Shown: positions 36,185 through 46,064 of the stretch, in pieces | Numbering within the stretch: the stretch's first letter is position 1 | Layout of the letters: each line of letters begins with the position of its first letter | Source of the DNA: Turnera subulata | Lineage: Eukaryota > Streptophyta > Magnoliopsida > Malpighiales > Passifloraceae | Direction: 5' to 3' | Length of the DNA: 64,000 nt | NCBI GenBank assembly: GCA_028386065.3 | Contig: JAKUCV010007782.1 | Span: 199,154-263,153 of the forward strand | The notes under the pieces: model-generated | Database searches by the model: none | What the model saw: only the letters and a program-made list of their open reading frames with translations | What the model was told of the DNA's origin: nothing | Made by a program: the position numbers and the translations under genes

Positions 36185-37486
36185 TCAAGGGGATTTTGGT
36201 ACCCAAATCTTTTTGGGTCCTTGAGGGTTAGGAACATAGTAGTGATGAGCTTCTTCTTGAGCCCAATGTCTATGCCTAGTAAAGCAAACAGGAGCAATGT
36301 GTCCTATTCTGTTACAATAGTGGCAAATGACATTTGGATTGTGCATTCTTCTAGGTTGATAGTAATTAACATTTTGATTATGTCTATACATTCTAGTAAA
36401 CTTGTTTTCCTTAGGTATAACCCTATTTTGCCTAGGTTGAGCTATGTGTGTCCTAGGTTTTGTGTAAGGAGATTTTTCATTCCTACCATTGTAGGCATAC
36501 ATTTTAGCATAGTGAGCTCTTCCACTACTTGCATTTGGTTTGGCATTTTGAGCATATGACCTTCTATGATGAGTACATGATCTTGTGTGATAAGTAGAAG
36601 ATGAAGCACCATGTTTATGTGTCTTAGCATTAAGCACAGTAGGTTTGACATCATTTGACACATTAGATGCACCTAATCCTTCTTTTTGTGTTGGACTTCT
36701 TTGTTGTCCTAGAAGAAGATTAAGACTATCTCTACCATTAGTAAATTTCTCTAATGTTTTCCTCAAATCATCAACTTGATGCTTAAGAGATTCATTCTCT
36801 TTTCCCAATTCAACACAAGAACATTTATTTGAGGATATCGTCTCATTGAGTTCATTGCAAGACATATTAAGAGCATGCTTTTCTTTTTCAAGCTTATCAA
36901 TTTTGCTTAATAACTCATCCTTATCATTTGATAATAATTCTACATTATTTTCTAGGGTTTTGTTCTGTTTCTTTAAGTTCTTATTAACATTTGAGACAGA
37001 AATGAATTTACTATACAATTCACTAAATGCATCTTGCAGCTCTTCAAATGTATAATCATCATTCGAATTGGAGGTATTTACCTCTTCTGGAGATTCTTCC
37101 TTTGCCATGAAACAAGGGTTGACAGTCTCATCTTGCTTGCTGTCTGTTTCCTCATAGATGATTCCCAGCATTTCCCACATCTCCTTGGCTGTTGCGCAGT
37201 GCGAGATCATTTGATAGTCATTCGGATTGACTGCACATTGGAGCATGTGTATTGCCTTGGAGTGGTTTTTGATTCTTTGGATGTCATCTTTGTTGTACCC
37301 TGCTTCCGTCCTTGTCGGAACTTGAGCACCGTTCTTTATCACCAGCCAAGCTGCGAAATTATTGGCTTGGATGAAAACTCTCATCCTTTCCTTCCAATAT
37401 GCATAATTTGTCCCGTCAAAGAATGGTACCTGGGTAATGGATTGTCCTTCAATGATTCCTGCATACAAAAAATTTGAACAAGCCAT
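36185..37486 (-). CDS. Retrotransposon Gag polyprotein (copia/UBN2 type)
   Basis: Intact 433-codon ORF, ATG at 37486. The N-terminal part (QVPFFDGTNYAYWKERMRVF) is the DUF4219-type Gag start. It is followed by the UBN2 helical region (IKNHSKAIHMLQCAVNPNDY, AKEMWEMLG). A long coiled-coil stretch spans about residues 165-255 (NNVELLSNDKDELLSKIDKL). A basic linker leads to one CCHC zinc knuckle, CHYCNRIGHIAPVC, near residue 390. It packages element RNA into virus-like particles in the cytoplasm. It is the only protein of the element; the open frame argues for recent activity or selection on Gag function. Confidence 0.88.
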   Translation of the reverse strand: MACSNFLYAGIIEGQSITQVPFFDGTNYAYWKERMRVFIQANNFAAWLVIKNGAQVPTRTEAGYNKDDIQRIKNHSKAIHMLQCAVNPNDYQMISHCATAKEMWEMLGIIYEETDSKQDETVNPCFMAKEESPEEVNTSNSNDDYTFEELQDAFSELYSKFISVSNVNKNLKKQNKTLENNVELLSNDKDELLSKIDKLEKEKHALNMSCNELNETISSNKCSCVELGKENESLKHQVDDLRKTLEKFTNGRDSLNLLLGQQRSPTQKEGLGASNVSNDVKPTVLNAKTHKHGASSSTYHTRSCTHHRRSYAQNAKPNASSGRAHYAKMYAYNGRNEKSPYTKPRTHIAQPRQNRVIPKENKFTRMYRHNQNVNYYQPRRMHNPNVICHYCNRIGHIAPVCFTRHRHWAQEEAHHYYVPNPQGPKKIWVPKSP

Positions 37487-37526
37487 GGAAAATTTCTCTC
37501 AAACTGTTAAGTCTTTCAGAGAGTTA

Positions 37527-37541
37527 GGCTCCGCTACCAAT
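37527..37541 (-). other. Primer-binding site of the gag-only element
   Basis: Minus-strand TTGGTAGCGGAGCC directly after the LTR end. It resembles the initiator-methionine tRNA primer site of plant copia elements (TGGTATCAGAGC), with changes in the middle. Confidence 0.5.
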
Positions 37542-38938
37542 TGTTAGTTCGGAAAGGCTAAGCTAGAGGGGGGGTGAATAGCTTTAGTCGAATAAAAACG
37601 AAATAAGCAGGAATTAAATGCGGAATTAAAAGAATGAAGGACTCAAGAAATTTATCCTGGTTCACACACACTCTACTAGTGTGGCTAATCCAGCCCTTCA
37701 AGTCTCACTTGAAGATTTCACTATCTACGTTAAGCTTATGGGTGCTTAACAAACCGTTACAACCTAGGAATTCTAGTCACAAGAATCCTAAACCCTGAAA
37801 GTTCAAGTCACATGAACTTCAGCTCTCTTGCTTGAAGATACCTCACTTCAAGACTNNNNNNNNNNNNNNNNNNNNNNNNNNNNNNNNNNNNNNNNNNNNN
37901 NNNNNNNNNNNNNNNNNNNNNNNNNNNNNNNNNNNNNNNNNNNNNNNNNNNNNNNNNNNNNNNNNNNNNNNNNNNNNNNNNNNNNNNNNNNNNNNNNNNN
38001 NNNNNNNNNNNNNNNNNNNNNNNNNNNNNNNNNNNNNNNNNNNNNNNNNNNNNNNNNNNNNNNNNNNNNNNNNNNNNNNNNNNNNNNNNNNNNNNNNNNN
38101 NNNNNNNNNNNNNNNNNNNNNNNNNNNNNNNNNNNNNNNNNNNNNNNNNNNNNNNNNNNNNNNNNNNNNNNNNNNNNNNNNNNNNNNNNNNNNNNNNNNN
38201 NNNNNNNNNNNNNNNNNNNNNNNNNNNNNNNNNNNNNNNNNNNNNNNNNNNNNNNNNNNNNNNNNNNNNNNNNNNNNNNNNNNNNNNNNNNNNNNNNNNN
38301 NNNNNNNNNNNNNNNNNNNNNNNNNNNNNNNNNNNNNNNNNNNNNNNNNNNNNNNNNNNNNNNNNNNNNNNNNNNNNNNNNNNNNNNNNNNNNNNNNNNN
38401 NNNNNNNNNNNNNNNNNNNNNNNNNNNNNNNNNNNNNNNNNNNNNNNNNNNNNNNNNNNNNNNNNNNNNNNNNNNNNNNNNNNNNNNNNNNNNNNNNNNN
38501 NNNNNNNNNNNNNNNNNNNNNNNNNNNNNNNNNNNNNNNNNNNNNNNNNNNNNNNNNNNNNNNNNNNNNNNNNNNNNNNNNNNNNNNNNNNNNNNNNNNN
38601 NNNNNNNNNNNNNNNNNNNNNNNNNNNNNNNNNNNNNNNNNNNNNNNNNNNNNNNNNNNNNNNNNNNNNNNNNNNNNNNNNNNNNNNNNNNNNNNNNNNN
38701 NNNNNNNNNNNNNNNNNNNNNNNNNNNNNNNNNNNNNNNNNTTTTGCTTGACATTGCCCTTGTACATTTTGAGTTCCTAACTCATCTTTCTCTTCTTGCT
38801 TGTAGCTTCAAATTGATCACATTGTTTGAGCTCTTGATCTTTGCTTGATTTCTTTTTGCTTCAAGGATGTCATCAATTGAGCCAAGGTTTGTCATTATCA
38901 AAACCCTGAAATGAAACAAGGAGGCATGAGTTCTAACA
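37542..38938 (-). repeat. 5' LTR of the gag-only element, broken by assembly gap
   Basis: Matches 33942-35643. It is known only at its ends (37542-37855 and 38742-38938). The missing part corresponds to about 34257-35446 of the other LTR, which contains the whole palindrome array. Confidence 0.85.
37856..38741. other. Assembly gap (886 N)
   Basis: Run of N. By comparison with the intact LTR about 1190 bp should be here, so the gap length is probably an estimate. Open frames reported across it are meaningless. Confidence 0.98.
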
Positions 38939-38943
38939 GGTCC

Positions 38944-39335
38944 TTTATTTGATCCACATAAAGCACAGACGGACATCTGCTACAACTTTACACATGAAAT
39001 TGCTATGTCATCGGGACTATAAAAACGAGATGGCAAGAAAGATGCTCCAACAACAAATAATGGAGATAGTGTTGCCCACATTGTCCAATTAAAGTAATGG
39101 TGTATCAAAAGTAATCAGACAAAGCACACGTCACCAGGAGTTGAGAAGGATGATTGGCATGCAACAACTTCAAGAAATCAAGAGAGGTCAAAATGAGGGG
39201 GAGTAGAATACGCACTGCACTCTTTTTTCCTTCACCAAGTTTTTATCCCACTGGGTTTTTCTTGGTAAGGTTTTTAACGAGGCAGTTCTCCCTAAAGCGT
39301 ATTTTATACAAAGTACAATGACATTCAAGGGGGAG
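38944..39335 (+). mobile_element. Copia RNase H remnant, 3' UTR and polypurine tract
   Basis: Continuation of the copia element after the nested insertion. It starts with DPHKAQTD-like sequence, part of the RNase H domain, with stops soon after. It ends in AAGGGGGAG (39327-39335) next to the 3' LTR, the normal position of a polypurine tract. Confidence 0.7.
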
Positions 39336-39551
39336 TGTTATAAAACATGTTATGAATGTCGTTATCCTACCTAACAATACAGTACCCTCATCTCATTAGT
39401 TTTGCCTATTTATTGTACCATTTCTCTGGCTTGTGATGATGATGAATGAAAAAATGGACGAGCTCTTGCTCATCTTCCTCTTCTCTTTCTCCTGCCTTCC
39501 CTTTCTGTTTTCTTTATAAAACATAGCTCATTAATTACACAATTTATAACA
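39336..39551 (+). repeat. Copia element 3' LTR
   Basis: 216-bp partner of 25065-25280, followed by TSD TGTCT at 39552-39556. Confidence 0.9.
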
Positions 39552-39556
39552 TGTCT

Positions 39557-41656
39557 ATTGTTATTGGAGATTGATATCTCCAGTCAAATTAACGAGCCCA
39601 AACGATATAAACCCTATAGGATGTCGAACCCATCAAGTGGAAACGAGCCAAACTCGTAAAAACCCATGAAGATGCACTCAGGCCCACTCTGTAGTCCAAC
39701 CCCCTGAATGGAAGGGTCCGGAACCTGGCCCATATGGATGACAATTGGGCGAGCAATTGGATAAAAAGGAACCTCTTCTCAACCGTTAGATTGGAACGGC
39801 ACGAAACAATCGACATTGTGGGAACGGTTCACATATAATCTACCCAAGGAGAAATAGAAAACATAATTTACTTAGGACAAACTTAGCCTCCCACTTTTCT
39901 CTTGTATTCTTTCCACCATATTGTAATTATTCCTTAAGTTTCAATAAAATTTCACATTTCTATTTCTAGTGTAAGATCAGATACATAAATTTAAACATTT
40001 GATTTGTTTCTTTCTTGTTAAATGTCATGCTATGAATGTCTTTTCTACAAAGGTAAATTGTTAAGTGTTTAATGTTAGATTAACACCATCCGGAAGGAGG
40101 AGATGAATGGAATCTATATGTTGCTTTTTTTCCTTCACATTTTTCTTTGGCAATGCATTTTTTTCCTCCCATTTTTAATTATTTTTTGGGAAAAATTGTT
40201 TATTGGCCAACAAAAAAATTAGCCAACATTTCTTAGCAAAAATGTTAACAAGCCTCCTGGTTGAAACACACATTCGAATATTTGCACAGCATCATCAAGT
40301 AATTGTGAGAAAGAAAGGTCAAGGTTAGGTTCTATTCCGTGGCATAATCATGCATGTTATGAGTAATTAAGGTCACGCGTTATTATGCGGTTATTGTCAG
40401 AGAACATATTTAGTCTTTTCCAAATTGGGTCTTCAATTTGATTCTTTCTATAGTAAAGACTAAAGAGTTGTCTTTTTTTTTTTCCGAAAAAAGTTGTCTT
40501 ATTGTTCCAGAGGTTCCAAAGTTTTTATATCTTTCCTGGGTTTGCAAAATTCATACACAGCCATATCTCGACATGCTGGTGCAGAGTAGTTAACAGTCAC
40601 AGCATATATGGGGTAAGCTTATGGTCCCTACTTCCATTAATTGGAGAACAAATGGAAGAATAATTAAACTTTGTTAGTAGTTTTATTTTGATCTTCTAGC
40701 TAGCTTTAGAACCCATTTTTTTTCTGTCTCATTAGCACATTACTGACACAACATTCTATATTTGAACAATGAGCAGATAACTGACACGAAAAATTTCAGT
40801 CTCTTGTTGACAGATATCATGTGCCCACTTACTCACTCAGAAAAAGAGGTCATCAGAGCAACTTGTATATGAATCATTACTGTCTAATAATACGCGTAAC
40901 TTGCTTTGGAAAAATTATAGTAACACCCAAGAATGACAAACTCGGATTCTCTACATGTGAAATCTCCAACACATGTCTGCGTCCTTCGAAATTAAACCAG
41001 AGAAGGCAAACAAACACACCCTTTTATCTTCCATCTTTTGGGGTAATAATTGAGCAAATGCAGGAGAGGCGTTTTAGTAAATTTGATGGGATAGGCAAGG
41101 AGCCAAGGACTTAACAACATGGCCTCATTACAAAAGTTAACCTGAATCAAAAACAATATTATATAATTAATAAATATAAGTTGATATAAACTCTGAAGAA
41201 GCTTCGTGCCATATTTCTTCTAGCTCAAGAAGTAAAGAAAAGACAAGACAAGAAGGTATTAAACTTTACCTCCGTATACTCTCTGTCTCTTTATAGGTCC
41301 TGCGGCTTTATATATTTTGAGAACAACAAATATCTTATATACAACCTCTAGAGGATTTGGAAACTAAATTTCCACTTCTGTGTTGGTTTCTTTGTGCATG
41401 GTACTCTTTATCTAATTCCATCTGGATTACATACTTCATCTATACCTAATCATTCTAATACATCTCTTTCCCCAGCTCTCCTATTAGTTTTAGCCTTTAG
41501 GGCATCAACTGGTTTTTAGAATTATCTTTTATGCAGTTTTTTTTCCTACTTTATTATATAACGACAGGAGAACTTCTTTTTCATTGCATGTTCTTTTCAG
41601 TTTATCCCAGAGAAGACAGAAAAAGCAGAAGAAAGGAACCTGGATTAATTGTTATG
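39557..41656. other. Intergenic / promoter region of the MADS-box gene
   Basis: AT-rich DNA with no coding sequence I can support. The last part is the 5' UTR and promoter of the MADS-box gene. No terminal repeats were found. Confidence 0.5.
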
Positions 41657-43612
41657 ATGGGGAGAGGAAAGACAAGGATCGCCAGGATTGAGAACCATAT
41701 AGCCAGGCAACTCACGTTCAACAAACGCCGAGTAGGGCTTTTCAAGAAGAGCCATGAGCTTTCTGTGCTTTGTGATGCTGAGATCGCGTGTATGGTTATC
41801 TCAAGCAATGATAACCTGTTTGAGTTTTGCAGTGAGTCATCCAGGTAACACTTTACAACAAGAGAGATGCCCCCTTTTTTTGATTGCTATGGCTGTTTGT
41901 GCCATCTTTATGGTGCGAATGGGTTCGTGCGCTGTATTATTTTTATGACATAAGCTTTTAAGAATACTAGTTTTTGTCTGCGGTTTCATGAAAGTGATTT
42001 GGGTTTGTGCATTTGTCTCTTAATCATATCTTCATGCCATCCTTCGTTATCAGATTTTTTCATTTTTTCCAGTAAGGCTTAATCAAACTACTATATATTC
42101 AACCAAACTGGTATTCTTCCCGGTGGTTTTTCTTAATTGATAGACTTTTTCCCCATTTAGCCCCATCAATGTACAAAGTTCAGAACTTTTTGACCAACGT
42201 TGGCTTGCTTTTCCAGAAAAACTCTTTACAGTAGCTAGGATTCCCCTGCCATGTTTATCAATTTCCGGCCCGAGGCTTCCATGACTACTGTTTCTGGCTA
42301 ACAACTCTTTGTTTCTCGTGACCAGAATCTTTTAGATTTTTATATTTGTTGATGGGTTATTTATGCCTTGGTCTTGACTTTTTTACTTTGTACATTTTCC
42401 TATACTATGAATTATTTCTCCCCCATGATGTGTTCAGCCTAGCACTGATCAATTTCGCTTATTTCGATGCAGCCTAAAGAACATCATTGACAAGTACTTG
42501 ATTTCAAATGGATTGCGAATGCCTCAACAGAATATGGAGAATTCGGTATAAGAATTAATCTGTCCCTTCTCTGTACCCGCATAATGAATTTAACAAAAAA
42601 CACAATGAGGTTATGATGCGTTATATATGTTGTTTTCTTCCAAATATTAGCCACAAACAGTGTACACAGAGTTGCAGAGGATGAGGGAGGAGATTGATGA
42701 TCTTGAGCTAAGCTTGCAGCGTTACACTGGCCAAGATCTGAGTAACTTGCATTATGAGGATTTGGTGGGTATTGAAAAGCAACTACAGAGCTCAGTCAAC
42801 AAGGTCCGAGCCCGGAAGGTATATATATAATTCTATGCTATAGAATGGTTTTGTATATGTTATAGCATCAGGCTTTATAGCAAGCTAAGAAAAATTTATA
42901 TGAATGTGTATACAGTTTGAGCTTTACCAAGGGCAGATAGACAATCTCAGAAAGAAGGTAATCAATAGCATTAATCCCCATACTCAGTTTGTATTGTTGT
43001 GAAATTTGTTGTTTAACAATTCACTGTCATTGATTATCCTGTGCTGCAAGTTTAGTATATTGGTATATCCTATTGTGTGTAGGTGACAATGTTGAACGAA
43101 GAAAATGAGCAGATACAGTACCATCTGGTGAGTTAATGGTCAAGGGAGCCAGTCTATAGCATAAAAAAAACGGGAGCGGGTCTATACCCTGAAAGCTTAT
43201 TTATACATCTTAATTCATGGAACCTCAAACTTGTCATAATTTTGCTATTCTTATACCCTAGGCCACGAAAGAGCACCAGGTTCAGGTTGCACTAATGGGG
43301 TATAATCATCAAACATCAGCTTTTTTCAAGTCAGAGGACCATCCACGACTAATTGATGAATTCCCATTTCTTTTGGAAGAGCCTTGCAAGCAGCTTCATC
43401 TTGCTCCACTGCCTTCACAATTTCAATCTTACCAGACAAACCAGCCTAATCTTCAGGATTTCAGTCTCCAGCTGACCAACTATGGTAATATATATGTTCA
43501 CATTTTAGTAGGATAAATTAAGCCACAATGCACCCGATTTACTCTTTTGATGATGTATAGATATATACGTTCTAATTTTATTCATTGTGTGATATCTCTT
43601 ATTGCAGAGTGA
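41657..43612 (+). CDS. B-sister-type MIKC MADS-box transcription factor (GORDITA/TT16-like)
   Basis: MIKC MADS-domain transcription factor. B-sister genes control ovule, seed-coat and fruit growth. Seven exons: 41657-41844, 42473-42545, 42651-42818, 42916-42957, 43083-43127, 43262-43484 and 43608-43612. They sum to 248 codons, so 247 residues. The MADS domain starts [18 protein letters not shown] and has [20 protein letters not shown]. The K domain (residues 85-165) is coiled coil with [20 protein letters not shown]. The short C-terminus ends SLQLTNYE. An extra ATG directly upstream (41654) gives MMGRG; the second is the family start. The MADS domain is diverged ([14 protein letters not shown] instead of the usual LIVFSSTGKL). 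B-sister assignment rests on the K-domain pattern and on synteny with HINT2 and the next gene, as for Arabidopsis GORDITA. Confidence 0.85.
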
Positions 43613-44669
43613 TTGATTAGAGAGTACTTGGGCGCAATATTTGTTTCAGACTCGCACTCAAAGAAGAGAGGATAGCCTAGGAAAAGCTTATGTTCTGTTA
43701 GATAGAAAATATATAGTTATATTATATTGACATTAATCCAGATGAACCAGCACAGAAAATATACAGACAGGAAACACAATATGCTTTTTTGGTGGTTTTA
43801 TGCCTTCTGGTCTATGTAATGAAGCTGATATTTTCGCATGAATAAGAAATGCTGGCTTCTAGTTCTAGTCACATAGTTTAATTTCTATACTACCAATTCC
43901 GAAGCAAATTCTAAAGCTATGGCAACTTCTGTAAAAGCCATGAGAAAATAATTGTTACGGTTTCTTCTAAGTTTTTTTACGGGAAAAGCTCTTAAAAATT
44001 TGATGTTGAGAAAGTAAAAGTCGCAAAATGTAAGCACCTTCATGAGGACACTCATATCCTTAGCCGAGAGCGAAGCTTGTATTGGTCTAAGCGATCTGGT
44101 TATACTTTAAACAGATACTGGATTTGAGTGTTTATGCAGGCAGAAAATCCTCATTAAATACTCACCTACCATGATACACAATCCTAGGATTAATTAGGAC
44201 AAAAGTTCGACATTTTCAACTGATCCTCTTGCTAAATACATTGAACAAAATAGAAAACGGGGTAGGTTGTTCGGTTTTTTGGGTGTTAAGTAGTTGCTAC
44301 CAAGTCCGAGGCCCAAATAGAGCAAAGAGAGTAGAGGCAATGAAGAGGCCCAGCTTGTTTTTTTTCAAAAGATAAAAGAAAAGAGGCCCAATTTCATGAA
44401 CGGTGAAGCAGAGATAGCTCCAGATCACACCACCACTAATCATCAGCACCAGCTTTCTTCTTCCATCTCCTTCTACTTTAAATAAAACCAACAGATTCCA
44501 AAGATAAAATTAACATCACCACACCACCAGACAACAACTCCACCCGTCCTCTTCTTTTCTTTTTTCCTTTGCACATTTTCCATATCCTTACAAAACCCTC
44601 TTGAAGAAGAAAAACAAATAAAAGAAAAACAGAGTCAATAAAAAAACAGAGTCATCATCTTCTACTGCC
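43613..44669. other. Intergenic between MADS and membrane-protein genes
   Basis: 3' UTR of the MADS gene followed by the promoter and 5' UTR of the next gene, which is A-rich near 44600-44650. No gene was recognised. Confidence 0.5.
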
Positions 44670-45635
44670 ATGGATCTAGAAGCAGAGGAGCTCCAATTTT
44701 TAAGCATACCCGATATTCTAAAAGAATCGATCTCCATCCCGAAGCAGTCACCCAAGACCTTCTACCTAATAACCCTAGCCTTGATCTTCCCTCTCTCTTT
44801 CGCCATATTAGCCCACTCCCTCTTCACCCACCCAATCTTGACCCAACTCGAAGACCACCCTTCCCCGGATCCGGACCAGACCCGCCACGAATGGACCCTC
44901 CTCCTGGTCTTCCAGTTCTGCTACCTCATCTTCCTCTTCGCCTTCTCCCTCCTCTCCACCGCCGCCGTCGTCTTCACCGTCGCCTCCCTCTACACCGGCA
45001 AGCCCGTCTCCTTCTCCTCCACCATGGCCGCCATCCCCAAGGTCTTCAAGCGCCTCTTCGTCACCTTCCTCTGGGTCTCCCTCCTCATGCTCGTCTACAA
45101 CTCCGTCTTCCTCGTCCTCCTCATCATCCTCATCATTGCCGTCGACACCCAGAGCACCCTCCTCGTCTTCCTCTGCCTCGTCCTGATTTTCGTCCTCTTC
45201 CTCTTCGTCCACGTCTACATAACCGCTCTCTGGCACTTGGCCAGTGTCGTGTCGGTGCTCGAGCCCGTCTACGGGTTCGCGGCCATGAGGAAGAGCTACG
45301 AGCTCCTCAAGGGGAAGACCCGCGTCGCGGCGGTGCTCGTCTTCGGGTACCTCTCGATTTGCGGCCTCATCGCTGTGGCCTTCGGGTCGGTGGTGGTCCA
45401 CGGCGGGGATAAGTACGGGGTCTTCACCAGGATTGTTGTCGGTGGGTTCTTGGTCGGGGTTCTGGTGATTGTGAATCTGGTGGGCTTGCTGGTGCAAAGT
45501 GTTTTCTACTACGTCTGCAAGAGCTACCACCATCAAGGGATTGATAAGACCGCTCTTCACGAGCAGCTGGGTGGGTATCTAGGGGAGTATGTGCCCTTGA
45601 AGAGCAGCATTCAAATGGAGAACCTGGATGTTTAA
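44670..45635 (+). CDS. Plant polytopic membrane protein of unknown function (At1g31130-like)
   Basis: Single-exon ORF of 321 residues. A hydrophilic N-terminus (LEAEELQFLSIPDILKESI) is followed by about six hydrophobic segments (FYLITLALIFPLSFAILAHS, LLVFQFCYLIFLFAFSLLST, LMLVYNSVFLVLLIILIIAV, LLVFLCLVLIFVLFLFVHVY, then two near residues 228 and 255). A conserved-looking loop reads LEPVYGFAAMRKSYELLKGK. It fits the plant family that includes Arabidopsis At1g31130 and At4g19950, with no assigned biochemical role that I know. Codons from about 44800 to 45440 are strongly C-ending, much richer in GC than the surroundings. This composition produces a long acidic antisense frame that I treat as an artefact. 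Confidence 0.87.
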   Translation: MDLEAEELQFLSIPDILKESISIPKQSPKTFYLITLALIFPLSFAILAHSLFTHPILTQLEDHPSPDPDQTRHEWTLLLVFQFCYLIFLFAFSLLSTAAVVFTVASLYTGKPVSFSSTMAAIPKVFKRLFVTFLWVSLLMLVYNSVFLVLLIILIIAVDTQSTLLVFLCLVLIFVLFLFVHVYITALWHLASVVSVLEPVYGFAAMRKSYELLKGKTRVAAVLVFGYLSICGLIAVAFGSVVVHGGDKYGVFTRIVVGGFLVGVLVIVNLVGLLVQSVFYYVCKSYHHQGIDKTALHEQLGGYLGEYVPLKSSIQMENLDV

Positions 45636-45989
45636 AAAAAGAAACAAAGAGAGAGAGAGGTGACATCAATTGTGTAAGTGTCTGTATGTAATGTCTTGAG
45701 ATGGTTTAATCTGGGAATTTTTTTTGCTATTGGTTAGTTTTTTACGAGATTTCCCTTGTAATAAAACACTGGAGAAAAAAAAAAAAACCACTTTGCTTGA
45801 GTTGTTCAAACTTTTGATCAGTTGTTTCTGTTGTGTTGATGGTGCCAATGTATATCTCATTGTCAATTCAACAGAGATCATATGTGTCTCTTAGGTCTGT
45901 GATTGATTCCTCAGTACTTAGTGCGGATTAATTATTACTTCTTCCATTCAACTTTTTAACATATCTGTCAATGATGAAGAAGATAACAT
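45636..45989. other. 3' flank of membrane-protein gene
   Basis: 3' UTR with an A-run near 45774-45786. Nothing else recognised. Confidence 0.5.
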
Positions 45990-45999
45990 GTTTGTTTTC

Positions 46000-46064
<65 letters not shown>

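Larger units (their letters stand above)
33942..38938 (-). mobile_element. Gag-only (TR-GAG-like) LTR retrotransposon
   Basis: Nested element with GGTCC duplicated on both sides (33937-33941 and 38939-38943). The LTRs lie at 33942-35643 and 37542-38938; the latter is interrupted by N. Read on the minus strand, the LTR starts TGTTAGAACTC and ends AACTAACA. Next to the upstream LTR is a primer-binding-like TTGGTAGCGGAGCC; next to the downstream LTR is a purine tract AAAAAGGGGGAAAT. The ~1.9-kb interior codes only a Gag protein and has no protease, integrase or reverse transcriptase. This fits the non-autonomous TR-GAG class, mobilised by enzymes of another element. LTR ends outside the gap are nearly identical, so the insertion is young. 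Confidence 0.85.
25065..39551 (+). mobile_element. Degenerate Ty1-copia LTR retrotransposon with nested insertions
   Basis: Two 216-bp direct repeats starting TGTTATAAAAC and ending TTATAACA bound this region. TGTCT is duplicated on both outer sides (25060-25064 and 39552-39556), so it is one insertion. The interior between them includes decayed copia pol: reverse-transcriptase remnants at about 33430-33720, RNase H remnants at 38944-39060, and a purine tract directly before the 3' LTR. Frames are full of stops. A gypsy-type solo LTR (26294-29501), a LINE fragment on the minus strand (about 30773-31585) and a gag-only LTR element (33942-38938) are inserted inside. The two LTRs differ at five positions by eye. 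The family lineage within copia was not determined. Confidence 0.88.

Noticed and set aside
36221..37477. Plus-strand ORFs in the gag region
   Set aside because: Shadows of the intact minus-strand Gag frame, which has a zinc knuckle and UBN2 features.
37808..38848. Long ORFs of about 300 residues on both strands
   Set aside because: They consist almost wholly of N from the assembly gap.
44808..45560. 250-codon acidic ORF antisense to the membrane-protein gene
   Set aside because: Produced by the C-ending codon bias of the sense gene; low-complexity Glu/Asp composition and no motif.
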